This document shows, in pieces, positions 1 through 9,153 of a stretch of DNA of 64,000 nucleotides. Below the pieces are notes generated by a model that saw nothing but the letters and a program-made list of their open reading frames with translations, was not told the DNA's origin and made no database searches. Each line of letters starts with the position of its first letter. Position 1 is the stretch's first letter. Source of the DNA: Pseudomonadota bacterium (lineage in GTDB: Bacteria; Desulfobacterota; Desulfarculia; Desulfarculales; Desulfarculaceae); the NCBI GenBank assembly GCA_018896025.1, contig JAHIND010000008.1, forward strand, positions 434,001 through 498,000. The letters run 5' to 3'. The position numbers and the translations under genes are program-made.

Positions 1-393
1 AATGTTATCCCCCGGCGAAGCGGAAGGCCCCACCGCCGGGCCGCCTCCCCGCCAGGCGTGCATGCGCGCCGCCTCGCGGCCGGCATGAAACAGCTGCACC
101 GCCACCTTGCCGCCCTGATCGTGCACCTCGCGGGCCAGGCGGGCCATGCCGGGGATGTGGCTGTCTTGGCTCAGGGAGTTTTGCTTGGGCGAGATGCGGC
201 CCTGCTCGCATACGTTGATAATGCCAGTCACCACCAGGCCCACCCCGCCAGCGGCCAGATCATGGTACAGGGCCAGCTCCCTGGGCGAGACCTCCCCGTC
301 TTTCAAGGCGGCCTGCTCAAAGGTGGCCGAGCGCATCAGGCGGTTGGCCAGGGTCAAGCCCTTGATGCTCAGGGGGGTGAACAGCGCGCCCAA
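1..393 (-). CDS. Old Yellow Enzyme-family NADH:flavin oxidoreductase, N-terminal part (truncated by window edge)
   Basis: Reverse-strand translation LGALFTPLSIKGLTLANRLMRSATFEQAALKDGEVSPRELALYHDLAAGGVGLVVTGIINV...VQLFHAGREA is OYE-like. TTG start at 393 overlaps the preceding gene; absent from the supplied ATG-type ORF list. Confidence 0.8.
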   Translation of the reverse strand, partial: MGALFTPLSIKGLTLANRLMRSATFEQAALKDGEVSPRELALYHDLAAGGVGLVVTGIINVCEQGRISPKQNSLSQDSHIPGMARLAREVHDQGGKVAVQLFHAGREAARMHAWRGGGPAVGPSASPGDNI

Positions 394-395
394 GT

Positions 396-2456
396 CTAGG
401 CCTCCCAGATGATGTTGGCGTCCAGGGCCAGGGGTTCACCCTCACACACGGCCACCGGATTCAGGTCCACCTGGGATATGGCCCCATGGGAGGCCCCCAA
501 ATCGCCCAGGCGGCAGATAAGCTGGGCCAGGGCTTCGCGGTTGAGCGGGGTCTCGCCCCGGAATCCGGCGAAGCGCTTGGCCATGCGCAAACGATCCAGC
601 ATGGCCAGGGCCCGGGGCGGGTCCAGGGGAGCCATCTCAAAGGCCACGTCCGGCTCCAACTCGGCGGTTACCCCGCCCACCCCCAGCATGACGCAGGGGC
701 CGAACTGGGCGTCCTTGAGGTAGCCCACGATCAGCTCATAGTCGGGTTTGCGCTGGGCCTGGAGCACCAGGCTGCCCTGTCCCTCCATGACCTTTCGCAG
801 GCGATCCAACTCCCGCTCCAGCTTGGCCGGGCTGTCCAGGTTCAGGCACACCAGACCCTTTTCGCTCTTGTGCACCTCGCCGGGCAGCAGGCCCTTGAGC
901 ACCACCGGCCAGCCCAGCCTGTCCGCCGCCGAGCGGGCCTGGTCCAGGTCCGCCACCAGTTCCTCGGCCACGGTAGGAATCTTCCAGGCCCGCAGCAGGC
1001 GTTTGGACTGGTATTCGTCCCACACCCCTTGGGTGGGGGGCAGGTCCGTGGGCAGGGGGCGGCCCGAAGCCTGGGGGCGGGGAGGCAACGCGGCGCGGTG
1101 GCCGGGGTGGCTGGCCGCCGCCAGGCAGTCCACGGTGCGGGCCAACTCGCCGAACACCGGCACCCCCTCGGCCTGGGCCTGGGTCTCGAACTCCCTCACC
1201 GGCTGGTCCAGGCCCAGGGCCCAGAAGACCATGCCCTTGCCCTGGTCGGAGAGCAGCTCCTTGTAGCGAGCCAGGTTCACCTGGTCCTGGGTGCCGCCCA
1301 GGAAGGTGTGCAGCAGCACCAGGTCCACGTTGGGGTCCTTGGACACTGCCTGCACCGCGTGATCCATGGTGGGGCCGGGGCCATGAAGCTCCATGGCGGG
1401 CCATAGGTCCACGGGGTTGCCCGGCGGCATCCAGGCGGGGAACACCTTGGCCAATTCTTCCAAGGTCGCGGGAGCCAGGTCGGCCAGGGGCAGACCGTTG
1501 TCTTCCAGGAGGTCGCAGGAGAGGATGCCCGCCCCACCGCTGAAGGTGATCACCGCCACCCTAGCCCCGGCCGGGATCTCCGGCAACAGGGACAAGGAAC
1601 GGCCCAGGTCCACCAGTTGGTGGAAGTCGCGGGCGGTGCCCACGCCCACCGCCTGCAACAGGCCCTGGGTGAGCCTGGCGTTACCGGCCAGGCTGGCGGT
1701 GTGGCTCAGGGCCGCCTTGGCCCCGGAGGCGCTACGGCCCGACTTGAGCACCACCAGGGGCTTGGTCGCCCCTTCGGCCAGTTCCATGAAGCGCCGCCCC
1801 CGCGGCATGGACTCCAGGTACAGGGCCACGCCCTTGGTGCTGTCGTCGTGCAGCATATATTCCAGCACGTCGCACTCGTCCACATCGCACTTGTTGCCGA
1901 TGGAGCAGGCCTTGTTCACCGCGATGCCCCGGCGGGTGGCCAGGTCGGCCAGGAACCCGGCCGAGAGCATGCCGCTCTGCACCACCAGGGAGAGGGTGCC
2001 GTGGGGCGGCAGTACCCGGGTGATGTTGGGGGACATAAAGGTGAAGTATTTTTGGCCCGGCACGTCCACCAGGCCCATGCAGTTGGGGCCCCACAGGCGC
2101 ATGCCCGCCTGGCGGGCGATGGCCACGCATTTGGCCTGCAACTCGCGCCCCGCCTCGCCGGTCTCGGCGAACCCCGCGCTCTGGATCATCACCCCGCGCA
2201 CGCCCTTGGCCGCGCACTCCTCCAGGATTTGAGGGGTGAAGCGGGCTGGCACCAAGAGAATGGCCATCTCCACCGGGTGGGGAATGGCCGCCACGCTGGG
2301 GTAGCAGGTCAGCCCTTCCAACTCCTGGTACTTGGGGTTGACCGGGTAAACCGCCACCTCTCGGGTGGCCGCCGTGTTGACCAGCAGGCTTTTGCCGGTG
2401 CGCTCGGGGCTGGCGCCCACCACGGCCACGGAGGAGGGATTGAAGAAAAATTCCAT
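396..2456 (-). CDS. ADP-forming acyl-CoA/acetyl-CoA synthetase, fused alpha-beta (CoA-binding plus ATP-grasp)
   Basis: 686 aa; N-term MEFFFNPSSVAVVGASPERTGKSLLVN (CoA-binding), C-terminal ATP-grasp-like LGWPVVLKGLLPGEVHKSEKGLV. Confidence 0.9.
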   Translation of the reverse strand: MEFFFNPSSVAVVGASPERTGKSLLVNTAATREVAVYPVNPKYQELEGLTCYPSVAAIPHPVEMAILLVPARFTPQILEECAAKGVRGVMIQSAGFAETGEAGRELQAKCVAIARQAGMRLWGPNCMGLVDVPGQKYFTFMSPNITRVLPPHGTLSLVVQSGMLSAGFLADLATRRGIAVNKACSIGNKCDVDECDVLEYMLHDDSTKGVALYLESMPRGRRFMELAEGATKPLVVLKSGRSASGAKAALSHTASLAGNARLTQGLLQAVGVGTARDFHQLVDLGRSLSLLPEIPAGARVAVITFSGGAGILSCDLLEDNGLPLADLAPATLEELAKVFPAWMPPGNPVDLWPAMELHGPGPTMDHAVQAVSKDPNVDLVLLHTFLGGTQDQVNLARYKELLSDQGKGMVFWALGLDQPVREFETQAQAEGVPVFGELARTVDCLAAASHPGHRAALPPRPQASGRPLPTDLPPTQGVWDEYQSKRLLRAWKIPTVAEELVADLDQARSAADRLGWPVVLKGLLPGEVHKSEKGLVCLNLDSPAKLERELDRLRKVMEGQGSLVLQAQRKPDYELIVGYLKDAQFGPCVMLGVGGVTAELEPDVAFEMAPLDPPRALAMLDRLRMAKRFAGFRGETPLNREALAQLICRLGDLGASHGAISQVDLNPVAVCEGEPLALDANIIWEA

Positions 2457-2501
2457 TGCCAGGCCTTTGTGATGCGGGTGGAGTGGGTGCGACGTCTGTT
2501 G

Positions 2502-3272
2502 TTACTTGGCCTGGAACTTGGGCGGCCGTTTTTCAACAAATGCCTTGCGGCCCTCTTGGTAGTCCTCGGTGTCGTACAGGGGCATGCCCAGGGCGTTCTC
2601 GCACCACAGGGCCTCGTCAAAGGACATGCCCTCGGTGCGGCGCATGCTCTTCTTTATGGCCTGCACCGCCAAGGGGGCGCACTGGCAGATGTCCTGGGCC
2701 AGGGCCATGGCGGTTTCCAGCACCTGCTCGGGCGGCACCACCTGGTTCACCAGGCCGATGGCCAGGGCCGTTTGAGCGTCGATGGGCTTGCCGGTGAGCA
2801 TCATCTGCGCGGCCCAGGCGCTGCCCACCAGGCGGGGCAGGCGCACCGTGCCTCCCAGGCGGGGCAGGATGCCCAGGCGGGCCTCGGGGAAGCCGAAGCG
2901 GGCCTTTTCCGAGGCGATGCGCAGGTCGCAGGCCAGGGCGGTTTCCAGGCCGCCGCCCATGACCACCCCGTTGATGGCCGCGATCAGGGGCTTGTCCAGT
3001 TCCATGCCCCGCATGGGGGTGGTGGGCAGGAGCCAAGGTTTATGGCGGCACTCCTTTACAAAGGGCAGCCAGGTTTTTACGTCCGCCCCAGCGCAAAAGG
3101 CCTTCTCGCCCGCCCCGGTGATCACCCCCACCCACAGCTCGGGATCCTGGGCAAAGTCCTCGAAGGCATCGTGCAGTTGCTTGAACAACTCGGGGCTGAG
3201 GGCGTTGAACACCTCGGGACGGTTCAGGGTGAACAGGGCAATATGCTCTTTCTTTTCGTACAGAAGCTCCAT
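2502..3272 (-). CDS. enoyl-CoA hydratase/isomerase
   Basis: 256 aa crotonase: AFCAGADVKTW, NGVVMGGGLETALACDLRIASEKARFGFPEARLGILPRLGGT. Confidence 0.92.
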   Translation of the reverse strand: MELLYEKKEHIALFTLNRPEVFNALSPELFKQLHDAFEDFAQDPELWVGVITGAGEKAFCAGADVKTWLPFVKECRHKPWLLPTTPMRGMELDKPLIAAINGVVMGGGLETALACDLRIASEKARFGFPEARLGILPRLGGTVRLPRLVGSAWAAQMMLTGKPIDAQTALAIGLVNQVVPPEQVLETAMALAQDICQCAPLAVQAIKKSMRRTEGMSFDEALWCENALGMPLYDTEDYQEGRKAFVEKRPPKFQAK

Positions 3273-3442
3273 GCTCGTTTATCCTTTTCCCTGGCCCTTG
3301 CGTTGCTCGCGCTGTGGTGGCGAGGGCCGCGCCAGACGCAAAACCGGCGGAAAGTTTAATCCCATTAAAGCGAATCGCCTTGGTTGGTATAAGGCATTTT
3401 TCTTTGCAAGGCAACGTTCATCCGGAGCAGTCCGGCTATCCG

Positions 3443-4423
3443 TCATCCCCCCGCCATCTCCAGCAGAGCCGGGAGAAAGACGGTCAGGTCCTCCACCACG
3501 CACACGTCGGCCAGGTTGAAAATGGCTGCTTGGGGGTCGCTGTTTACGGCCACGATGAACCCCGAGCCTTGCATGCCCACCGTGTGCTGCCGTGCCCCGG
3601 AGATGCCGCAGGCAAGGTATAGGCGCGGGGTCACCGTGGCTCCGGTGAGCCCCACTTGCTGGCTGTAGCCCAGCCAGCCCAGGTCGCACACCGGCCGCGA
3701 CCCGGCCAGGGCGGCCGAGGAAAAAAGGCCCGCCAGGCGGCGCAGCAGTTCCAGGTTTTCCACCTGGCCCACGCCCCGCCCGGCAGCCACCACCACCTGG
3801 GCCCGTCCGAGGCCCGCGTCCGTTCCCGCGCCTTCCACTACTTCCAGAACTTTGGTGCGGCAGGGTGGAGCGCTAAGGTGAACCACCTCCACTTCGCCCT
3901 GGCTGGCCTCAGCGGGCGGGGCGGCCTCGAAAGCGCCCGGCTGCACGGTAAGCACCAAGGGCCATGCGACGGGCGAGAGCTTCTCGCGCACCTTGCCGAA
4001 ATGGGCGCTGCGCCAAAAAGTCGGGCCAGCCGCTTCCAAGCTCACGCTCTCCACGCCGGGGATATAGGCGGCCTCCAGGTCCACGGCCAAGGCTGGGGCC
4101 CAGTCCAAGCCCGAGGTGGAGTGGGCCCCCAGCACCACCTGGGCCTCAAGGCGCGGCAGCAGTTCGGCCAAAGCCAGGCGCTGGGCCTCGCCGTGGAAAT
4201 GGGCCAGGCCTTCCACCTCCACCGCCCAGGTCTTTACCCCGCTACAGCGGGCGATTTCCTGGGCCAGCGGCTGGGCGTCTTGCCCCAGCACCACGGCGGC
4301 TATCTCCAGGTCAAGATCCGAGGCCACTTGACCCGCGCAGGCCAACAGCTCCCAGGTCACCGGGGCCAGAAGACCCTGGGCGTGCTCGGCCACCACCACC
4401 AAACGCCTTGCCGTCGCGCTCAC
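3443..4423 (-). CDS. etfA: electron transfer flavoprotein alpha subunit
   Basis: 326 aa; C-terminal GISGARQHTVGMQGSGFIVAVNSDPQAAIFNLADVCVVED FAD-domain signature; 4-bp overlap with etfB. Confidence 0.92.
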   Translation of the reverse strand: MSATARRLVVVAEHAQGLLAPVTWELLACAGQVASDLDLEIAAVVLGQDAQPLAQEIARCSGVKTWAVEVEGLAHFHGEAQRLALAELLPRLEAQVVLGAHSTSGLDWAPALAVDLEAAYIPGVESVSLEAAGPTFWRSAHFGKVREKLSPVAWPLVLTVQPGAFEAAPPAEASQGEVEVVHLSAPPCRTKVLEVVEGAGTDAGLGRAQVVVAAGRGVGQVENLELLRRLAGLFSSAALAGSRPVCDLGWLGYSQQVGLTGATVTPRLYLACGISGARQHTVGMQGSGFIVAVNSDPQAAIFNLADVCVVEDLTVFLPALLEMAGG

Positions 4424-5184
4424 AGCAAAGCCCTTTCGCGCAGGATGGCCAACAGGCGCTCGGCCTTTTGGGCGGTGTCGCCCTCAAGCACCAGGCCCGT
4501 GCGTAGCTTTTCGGGCGGGGCCATGGCCAGCACTTTTTCGCGTTCTATCGGCGCGGCCAGGCCGGTGGCCTCCAGGGTGAAGGGGGTGGTCTTTTTGGCT
4601 CGCAGCAGATTGGACAGGGTGGGGTAGCGGGGCTGATTGGGGCCGGACTGGATGGTGACCAGCGCAGGCAACTGGACGGCCAGGCGCTGGCGGCGCCCGC
4701 CCTCCATCTCCCGCTCAACCTCCAAGCTGCCGCTTCCGGCTTCCAGGCGCACCACCGAGGTCACGGCGGGCATTCCCAACTTGGCGGCCAGCATGGGCCC
4801 CACCGCGCCCTGCATGGTGTCCTCGGACATGACCCCGGCCAGGATCAGATCGAAGCCCTGCTCCCTGGCCCAGGCCGCGATCCAGGCGGCCAGGGTGGAC
4901 GGCCGGGGTGGCGGCTGCTCGGGGGCCAAGATGTGCACCACCTGGTCGGCTCCCATGCCCAGGGCCCGGCGCAGGGCGTCTACCACCGTGGCGGGCCCCA
5001 CGCTGAGCGCGGTCACCCGCGCTTCCGGCAGGCGGTCCTTGAGGCGCAGGGCCTCCTCCAGGGCCAACTCGTCATAGGAGCTTATCTTGCGGCGCAGGGG
5101 AGGGCGGGGGCGCAGCTCGGCCCCTTGGAGGTCGAACAGACTCTCCGGCTCCCACACCTGTTTGAGGCACACCAACACGCGCAC
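4420..5184 (-). CDS. etfB: electron transfer flavoprotein beta subunit
   Basis: 254 aa; MRVLVCLKQVWEPES..., SYDELALEEALRLKD, AWAREQGFDLILAGVMSEDTMQGAVGPMLA. Confidence 0.92.
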   Translation of the reverse strand: MRVLVCLKQVWEPESLFDLQGAELRPRPPLRRKISSYDELALEEALRLKDRLPEARVTALSVGPATVVDALRRALGMGADQVVHILAPEQPPPRPSTLAAWIAAWAREQGFDLILAGVMSEDTMQGAVGPMLAAKLGMPAVTSVVRLEAGSGSLEVEREMEGGRRQRLAVQLPALVTIQSGPNQPRYPTLSNLLRAKKTTPFTLEATGLAAPIEREKVLAMAPPEKLRTGLVLEGDTAQKAERLLAILRERALL

Positions 5185-5360
5185 GGCTTCCCTCTGTTCA
5201 TGCTCGTGGTGAATCGCTGGTCATAGTGTAGGCCATGCCCAAGCTCCTGCCAATAAAAAACGAACGATCGCTCGGAAAATAGTTGCAATCCACCACCGGA
5301 CGCGGCTACATTTAGCTACGATACAAACGGCCCGCAAGGGCCGGGGAGAATCCATTCGGC

Positions 5361-6059
5361 ATGAGCGTTTTGTACATGATGCGCCACGGTCAGGCGTCCT
5401 TCGGCCAGGACAACTACGACCGGCTCTCGGACCTGGGCCTGCGCCAGGCGGCCCTGACCGGCGAGCACTTGTCCCGCCTGGGCCTGGCTTTTGACGCCGC
5501 CTATTGCGGCACCATGTCCCGGCAACAGGGCACCGCCCGGGCCGCCCTGGAGGCGTTGCCTTCACCGCCGCCGCTCCAGGTGCTGCCCGAGTTTAACGAG
5601 TACGAATCCATCCCCATCATCAAGTCGCTGCTGCCGGCCATGCGGCGGGAAGACCCGGTCATAGACCAAGCCGCGCCTCACATGTTCGACGACCGCAAGG
5701 CCTTTCAGACCGTTTACGAGGGAGCCATGCGCCGCTGGATTTCCGGGCGCTATACCTTGGACCAGGGGGAGGCATGGGATCAGTTCCAGGCTCGCGTCCA
5801 GGCGGCCCTGGAACGGGTGCGGGTGGACAACGGCCGGGGCAAGACGGTGTTGGTGTTCACCTCCGGCGGCCCCATTTCCGCCGCCCTGCGCCTGGCCTTG
5901 GGCCTGGGCGACGAAACCGCCCTGCGCATCACCTGGGTCATCAAGAACGCCTCTTTGAGCAGCTTTTTTTACAATGACCGAGATTTTTCCCTTTCCCTGT
6001 TCAACTCCACCGACCATCTGGAACTGCACCAGAAACCGGAGTTGATCACCTACCGCTAG
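5361..6059 (+). CDS. histidine phosphatase (phosphoglycerate mutase-like) family protein
   Basis: 232 aa; N-terminal MRHGQASF (RHG motif) and LRQAALTGEHLSRLG. Confidence 0.88.
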   Translation: MSVLYMMRHGQASFGQDNYDRLSDLGLRQAALTGEHLSRLGLAFDAAYCGTMSRQQGTARAALEALPSPPPLQVLPEFNEYESIPIIKSLLPAMRREDPVIDQAAPHMFDDRKAFQTVYEGAMRRWISGRYTLDQGEAWDQFQARVQAALERVRVDNGRGKTVLVFTSGGPISAALRLALGLGDETALRITWVIKNASLSSFFYNDRDFSLSLFNSTDHLELHQKPELITYR

Positions 6060-6075
6060 GCCGGAAGGACTCGCC

Positions 6076-7284
6076 ATGGACTTTAAAATATCCGAGGAAA
6101 CCCAGACCATCCTGGAGATGATCAACGAGTTCGTGGACAAAGAACTCATCCCTCTGGAGCAGGATTTTCTGCACCGCCCCTGGGAGGAACTGGAGCCGGT
6201 GCTCAAGGCCAAGCGGGAGATGGTCAAGCAGATGGAGCTGTGGGCTCCCCTGCACCCCAAGGAGTACGGGGGTATGGGCCTGGGCCTGGTGGACTACGGC
6301 CTGGTGTGCGAGGCCCTGGCCCGCAATCCCCTGGGGGTGTACGTGTTCGGTTGCCAGGCCCCGGACGCGGGCAACATCGAGATACTCATCAAGTACGGCA
6401 CCCCGGAGCAAAAGGAAAAATACCTGGCTCCGCTCATCGCCGGGGACATCCGCTCCTGCTTCTCCATGACCGAGCCCGAGCAGCCGGGTTCCAACCCGAT
6501 ATTCATGGACACCACTGCGGTCAAGGGCGGCGACGACTACGTGATCAACGGGCACAAGTGGTTCACCTCCTCGGCCGACGGCGCTTCCTTTGCCATCGTC
6601 ATGGCGGTGACCAACCCCGACGCCCCCCGTCATCTGCGGGCCTCCATGATCATCGTGCCCACCGACACCCCCGGCTTCAACCTGGTGCGCAACATCCCGG
6701 TGATGGGCCACGCCGGCTCGGGCTGGCACAGCCACGGCGAGATCCTGTACCAGTCTTGCCGGGTGCCCCAGGCCAACCTGCTGGGCCCCGAGGGCCACGG
6801 CTTCGTCATCGCCCAGGAGCGCCTGGGGCCGGGCCGCATCCACCACTGCATGCGCTGGATCGGCATATGCAACCGGGCCCTGGAGATGATGTGCCACCAG
6901 GCCCTTACCCGGGAAATATCTCCGGGGAAGCACCTGGCCGACAAGCAGATCATCCAGGCCTGGATAGCCGAGAGCACCGCCGAGATGCGGGCCGCCCGGC
7001 TCATGGTGCTCAACTGCGCCTGGCGCATCGAGCATTACGGCCAAAAGGAGGCCCGCCAGGACATCTCCCTGATCAAGTTCTACACCGCCGGGGTGATGCA
7101 GCGGGTGCTGGACCGGGCGGTGCAGGTGCACGGCGGCCTGGGGGTCACCGACGACACCATCCTGGCCACCTTGTATCGCGGCGAGCGCTCGGCACGCATC
7201 TACGACGGGGTGGACGAGGTGCACAAGGTCTCGGTGGCCCGACGCATCCTCAAGGAATACGCGGCGGAGCACGGCCTCTCATGA
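6076..7284 (+). CDS. acyl-CoA dehydrogenase, ACAD10/11-like
   Basis: 402 aa; CFSMTEPEQPGSNP, NGHKWFTSSADGA, ERLGPGRIHHCMRWIG, YDGVDEVHKVSVARRIL. Confidence 0.9.
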   Translation: MDFKISEETQTILEMINEFVDKELIPLEQDFLHRPWEELEPVLKAKREMVKQMELWAPLHPKEYGGMGLGLVDYGLVCEALARNPLGVYVFGCQAPDAGNIEILIKYGTPEQKEKYLAPLIAGDIRSCFSMTEPEQPGSNPIFMDTTAVKGGDDYVINGHKWFTSSADGASFAIVMAVTNPDAPRHLRASMIIVPTDTPGFNLVRNIPVMGHAGSGWHSHGEILYQSCRVPQANLLGPEGHGFVIAQERLGPGRIHHCMRWIGICNRALEMMCHQALTREISPGKHLADKQIIQAWIAESTAEMRAARLMVLNCAWRIEHYGQKEARQDISLIKFYTAGVMQRVLDRAVQVHGGLGVTDDTILATLYRGERSARIYDGVDEVHKVSVARRILKEYAAEHGLS

Positions 7285-8000
7285 CCTACCGCCAGTTCAA
7301 GCGTCAGGCCAAGCTAACCCAGGAGGACTTTTGCCTGGAGATGTTGGCCGCCCACCGCGAGGACATAAAGGCCAAAAAGCAGCGGACCGCGGTCAAGAAC
7401 CTGGAGCTGATCTTTCAAGCCACCCTCAAGGTGAGCAACCAAAAGGGCTTCCAGGCCATGACCATGCGCGACCTCAGCAAGGCCAGCGGCCTTTCCATCG
7501 GGGCGCTCTACGACTACTTCAACGGCAAGGAGGCCCTGCTGGAGATGATCCAGGGGGCGGGCCGCCGCATAACCCGGCGGGTGATGCGCCAGGCCGTCTC
7601 CGGCGGCGAGGCTCCGCCGGAAAAGCTGGCCTCCGCCATCCGGGCCCACCTGTATCTCAGCGAGGCCATGCAGCCCTGGTTCTTTTTCTCCTACATGGAG
7701 GCGCGCCACCTGGGCAAGGTGGAGAAGCAGCGAGCCAAGGAGGGCGAGTTGGCCACCGAGCGGCACATCGCCGAGGTCATCAAAGAGGGCAAGCGCCAGG
7801 GCGTCTTCGCCGGGGTGGACCATCTGCTCACCGCCGCGGTGATCAAGGGCATGCTGCAAGACTGGTACCTCAAGCGCTGGAAGTATGCCAAGCGCCGGGT
7901 GAGCGTGGAGCGCTACGCCGATTTCGTGGTGGGACTGGCCCAGGGATACTGCACCGGCGGCCTTGGCCCGGCCGGGGCAGGGGAGGCGCGAGATGAGTGA
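7281..8000 (+). CDS. TetR-family transcriptional regulator
   Basis: MTYRQFKRQAKLTQ...FQAMTMRDLSKASGLSIGALYDYFNGKEALLEMI helix-turn-helix; ATG at 7281 overlaps ACAD stop by 4 bp (lies in the C-terminal part of supplied ORF 6240..8000). Confidence 0.88.
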   Translation: MTYRQFKRQAKLTQEDFCLEMLAAHREDIKAKKQRTAVKNLELIFQATLKVSNQKGFQAMTMRDLSKASGLSIGALYDYFNGKEALLEMIQGAGRRITRRVMRQAVSGGEAPPEKLASAIRAHLYLSEAMQPWFFFSYMEARHLGKVEKQRAKEGELATERHIAEVIKEGKRQGVFAGVDHLLTAAVIKGMLQDWYLKRWKYAKRRVSVERYADFVVGLAQGYCTGGLGPAGAGEARDE

Positions 8001-9063
8001 GCTCCTGGACCAAGCCGCCCGGGTAAGGCCGGGCGAGGAGTTGGACGCCGGACGTCTACAGGAGTTTCTGCGCCTGAGCATCCCCGGAATCGGCGGCGAG
8101 CTTAAGATCAGCCAGTTCCCCTCGGGCTACTCCAACCTCACCTACTTTTTGCGCATGGGTGGGCGGGAGATGGTCTTGCGCCGGCCCCCCCACGGCACCA
8201 AGGCCAAGACCGCCCACGACATGGGCCGCGAGTACAAGGTGCTCAGCGCCCTGCACCCGGTGTTCCCCTATTGCCCCAAGCCCCTGGTCTACAGCGAGGA
8301 CCCGGCCGTCATGGGCTGCCATTTTTACGTGATGGAGCGTATTCAGGGCATCATCCTGCGCCGCAGCCTGCCGCCGGAGCTGGGTTTCGGCCCGGTGGAG
8401 CTTAAGCGGTTGACCCAGCGTCTGGTGGAGGTGATGGCCGAACTGCACGCGGTGGATTATCAGGCCGCCGGGCTGGGCGAGTTCGGCAAGCCCCAGGGCT
8501 ACGTGCGCCGTCAGGTGGAGGGCTGGAGCAAGCGCTACCGCGCCGCCCGCACCCCGGACGTGCCCAACGGCGAGGCGGTGATGGAGTGGCTGGCTGCCGA
8601 GATGCCGCTGGAAAGCCCCACCCCCACGGTTATCCACAACGACTTGAAGCTGGACAACGTGGTGCTGGCCTCGGACGACCCGCTCAAAATAGTCGGGGTG
8701 CTGGACTGGGAGATGGCCACCCTGGGCGACCCGCTCATGGACTTGGCCTGCACCCTGGCCTACTGGGCGCAAGCGGACGACCCCCCGGAGATGGTGGAGG
8801 CCGCCTCCATGATCACCCATTTGCCGGGCTGCCTGACCCGCCGGGAAGCGGTGGAGTATTATGGGCAACTGACAGGACGGGTGATGGACCGCATGGACTT
8901 TTACTACTGCTTTGGCCTGTTCCGCCTGGCGGTCATCGTCCAGCAGATTTATTATCGATACTTCCACGGCCAAACCGCCGACAGCCGCTTCGCCCGCCTG
9001 GGGCCCATGGTGGTCCTGCTTTTGGCCAAGGCCAGAGCGGTGGCGGAGGGAGCCCAAGCCTAG
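7993..9063 (+). CDS. APH-type phosphotransferase family protein
   Basis: SGYSNLTYFLRMGGREMVLRRPP, VIHNDLKLDNVVL (HxDxxxxN), GVLDWEMATLGDPLMDLA. Confidence 0.9.
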   Translation: MSELLDQAARVRPGEELDAGRLQEFLRLSIPGIGGELKISQFPSGYSNLTYFLRMGGREMVLRRPPHGTKAKTAHDMGREYKVLSALHPVFPYCPKPLVYSEDPAVMGCHFYVMERIQGIILRRSLPPELGFGPVELKRLTQRLVEVMAELHAVDYQAAGLGEFGKPQGYVRRQVEGWSKRYRAARTPDVPNGEAVMEWLAAEMPLESPTPTVIHNDLKLDNVVLASDDPLKIVGVLDWEMATLGDPLMDLACTLAYWAQADDPPEMVEAASMITHLPGCLTRREAVEYYGQLTGRVMDRMDFYYCFGLFRLAVIVQQIYYRYFHGQTADSRFARLGPMVVLLLAKARAVAEGAQA

Positions 9064-9153
9064 GAAGGCGTCTTGTGTCGAGCAAGTCCCGGCCTGGGCC
9101 ACAAAAAGTAAGGCCCGCGCAGAAGGCGGGCGCATGCCGGCAAGGAGAAGAGC

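Noticed and set aside
1617-3359. 580-aa plus-strand ORF
   Set aside because: Antisense to the ADP-forming acyl-CoA synthetase and enoyl-CoA hydratase; composition HGxAQGG-rich with no domain.
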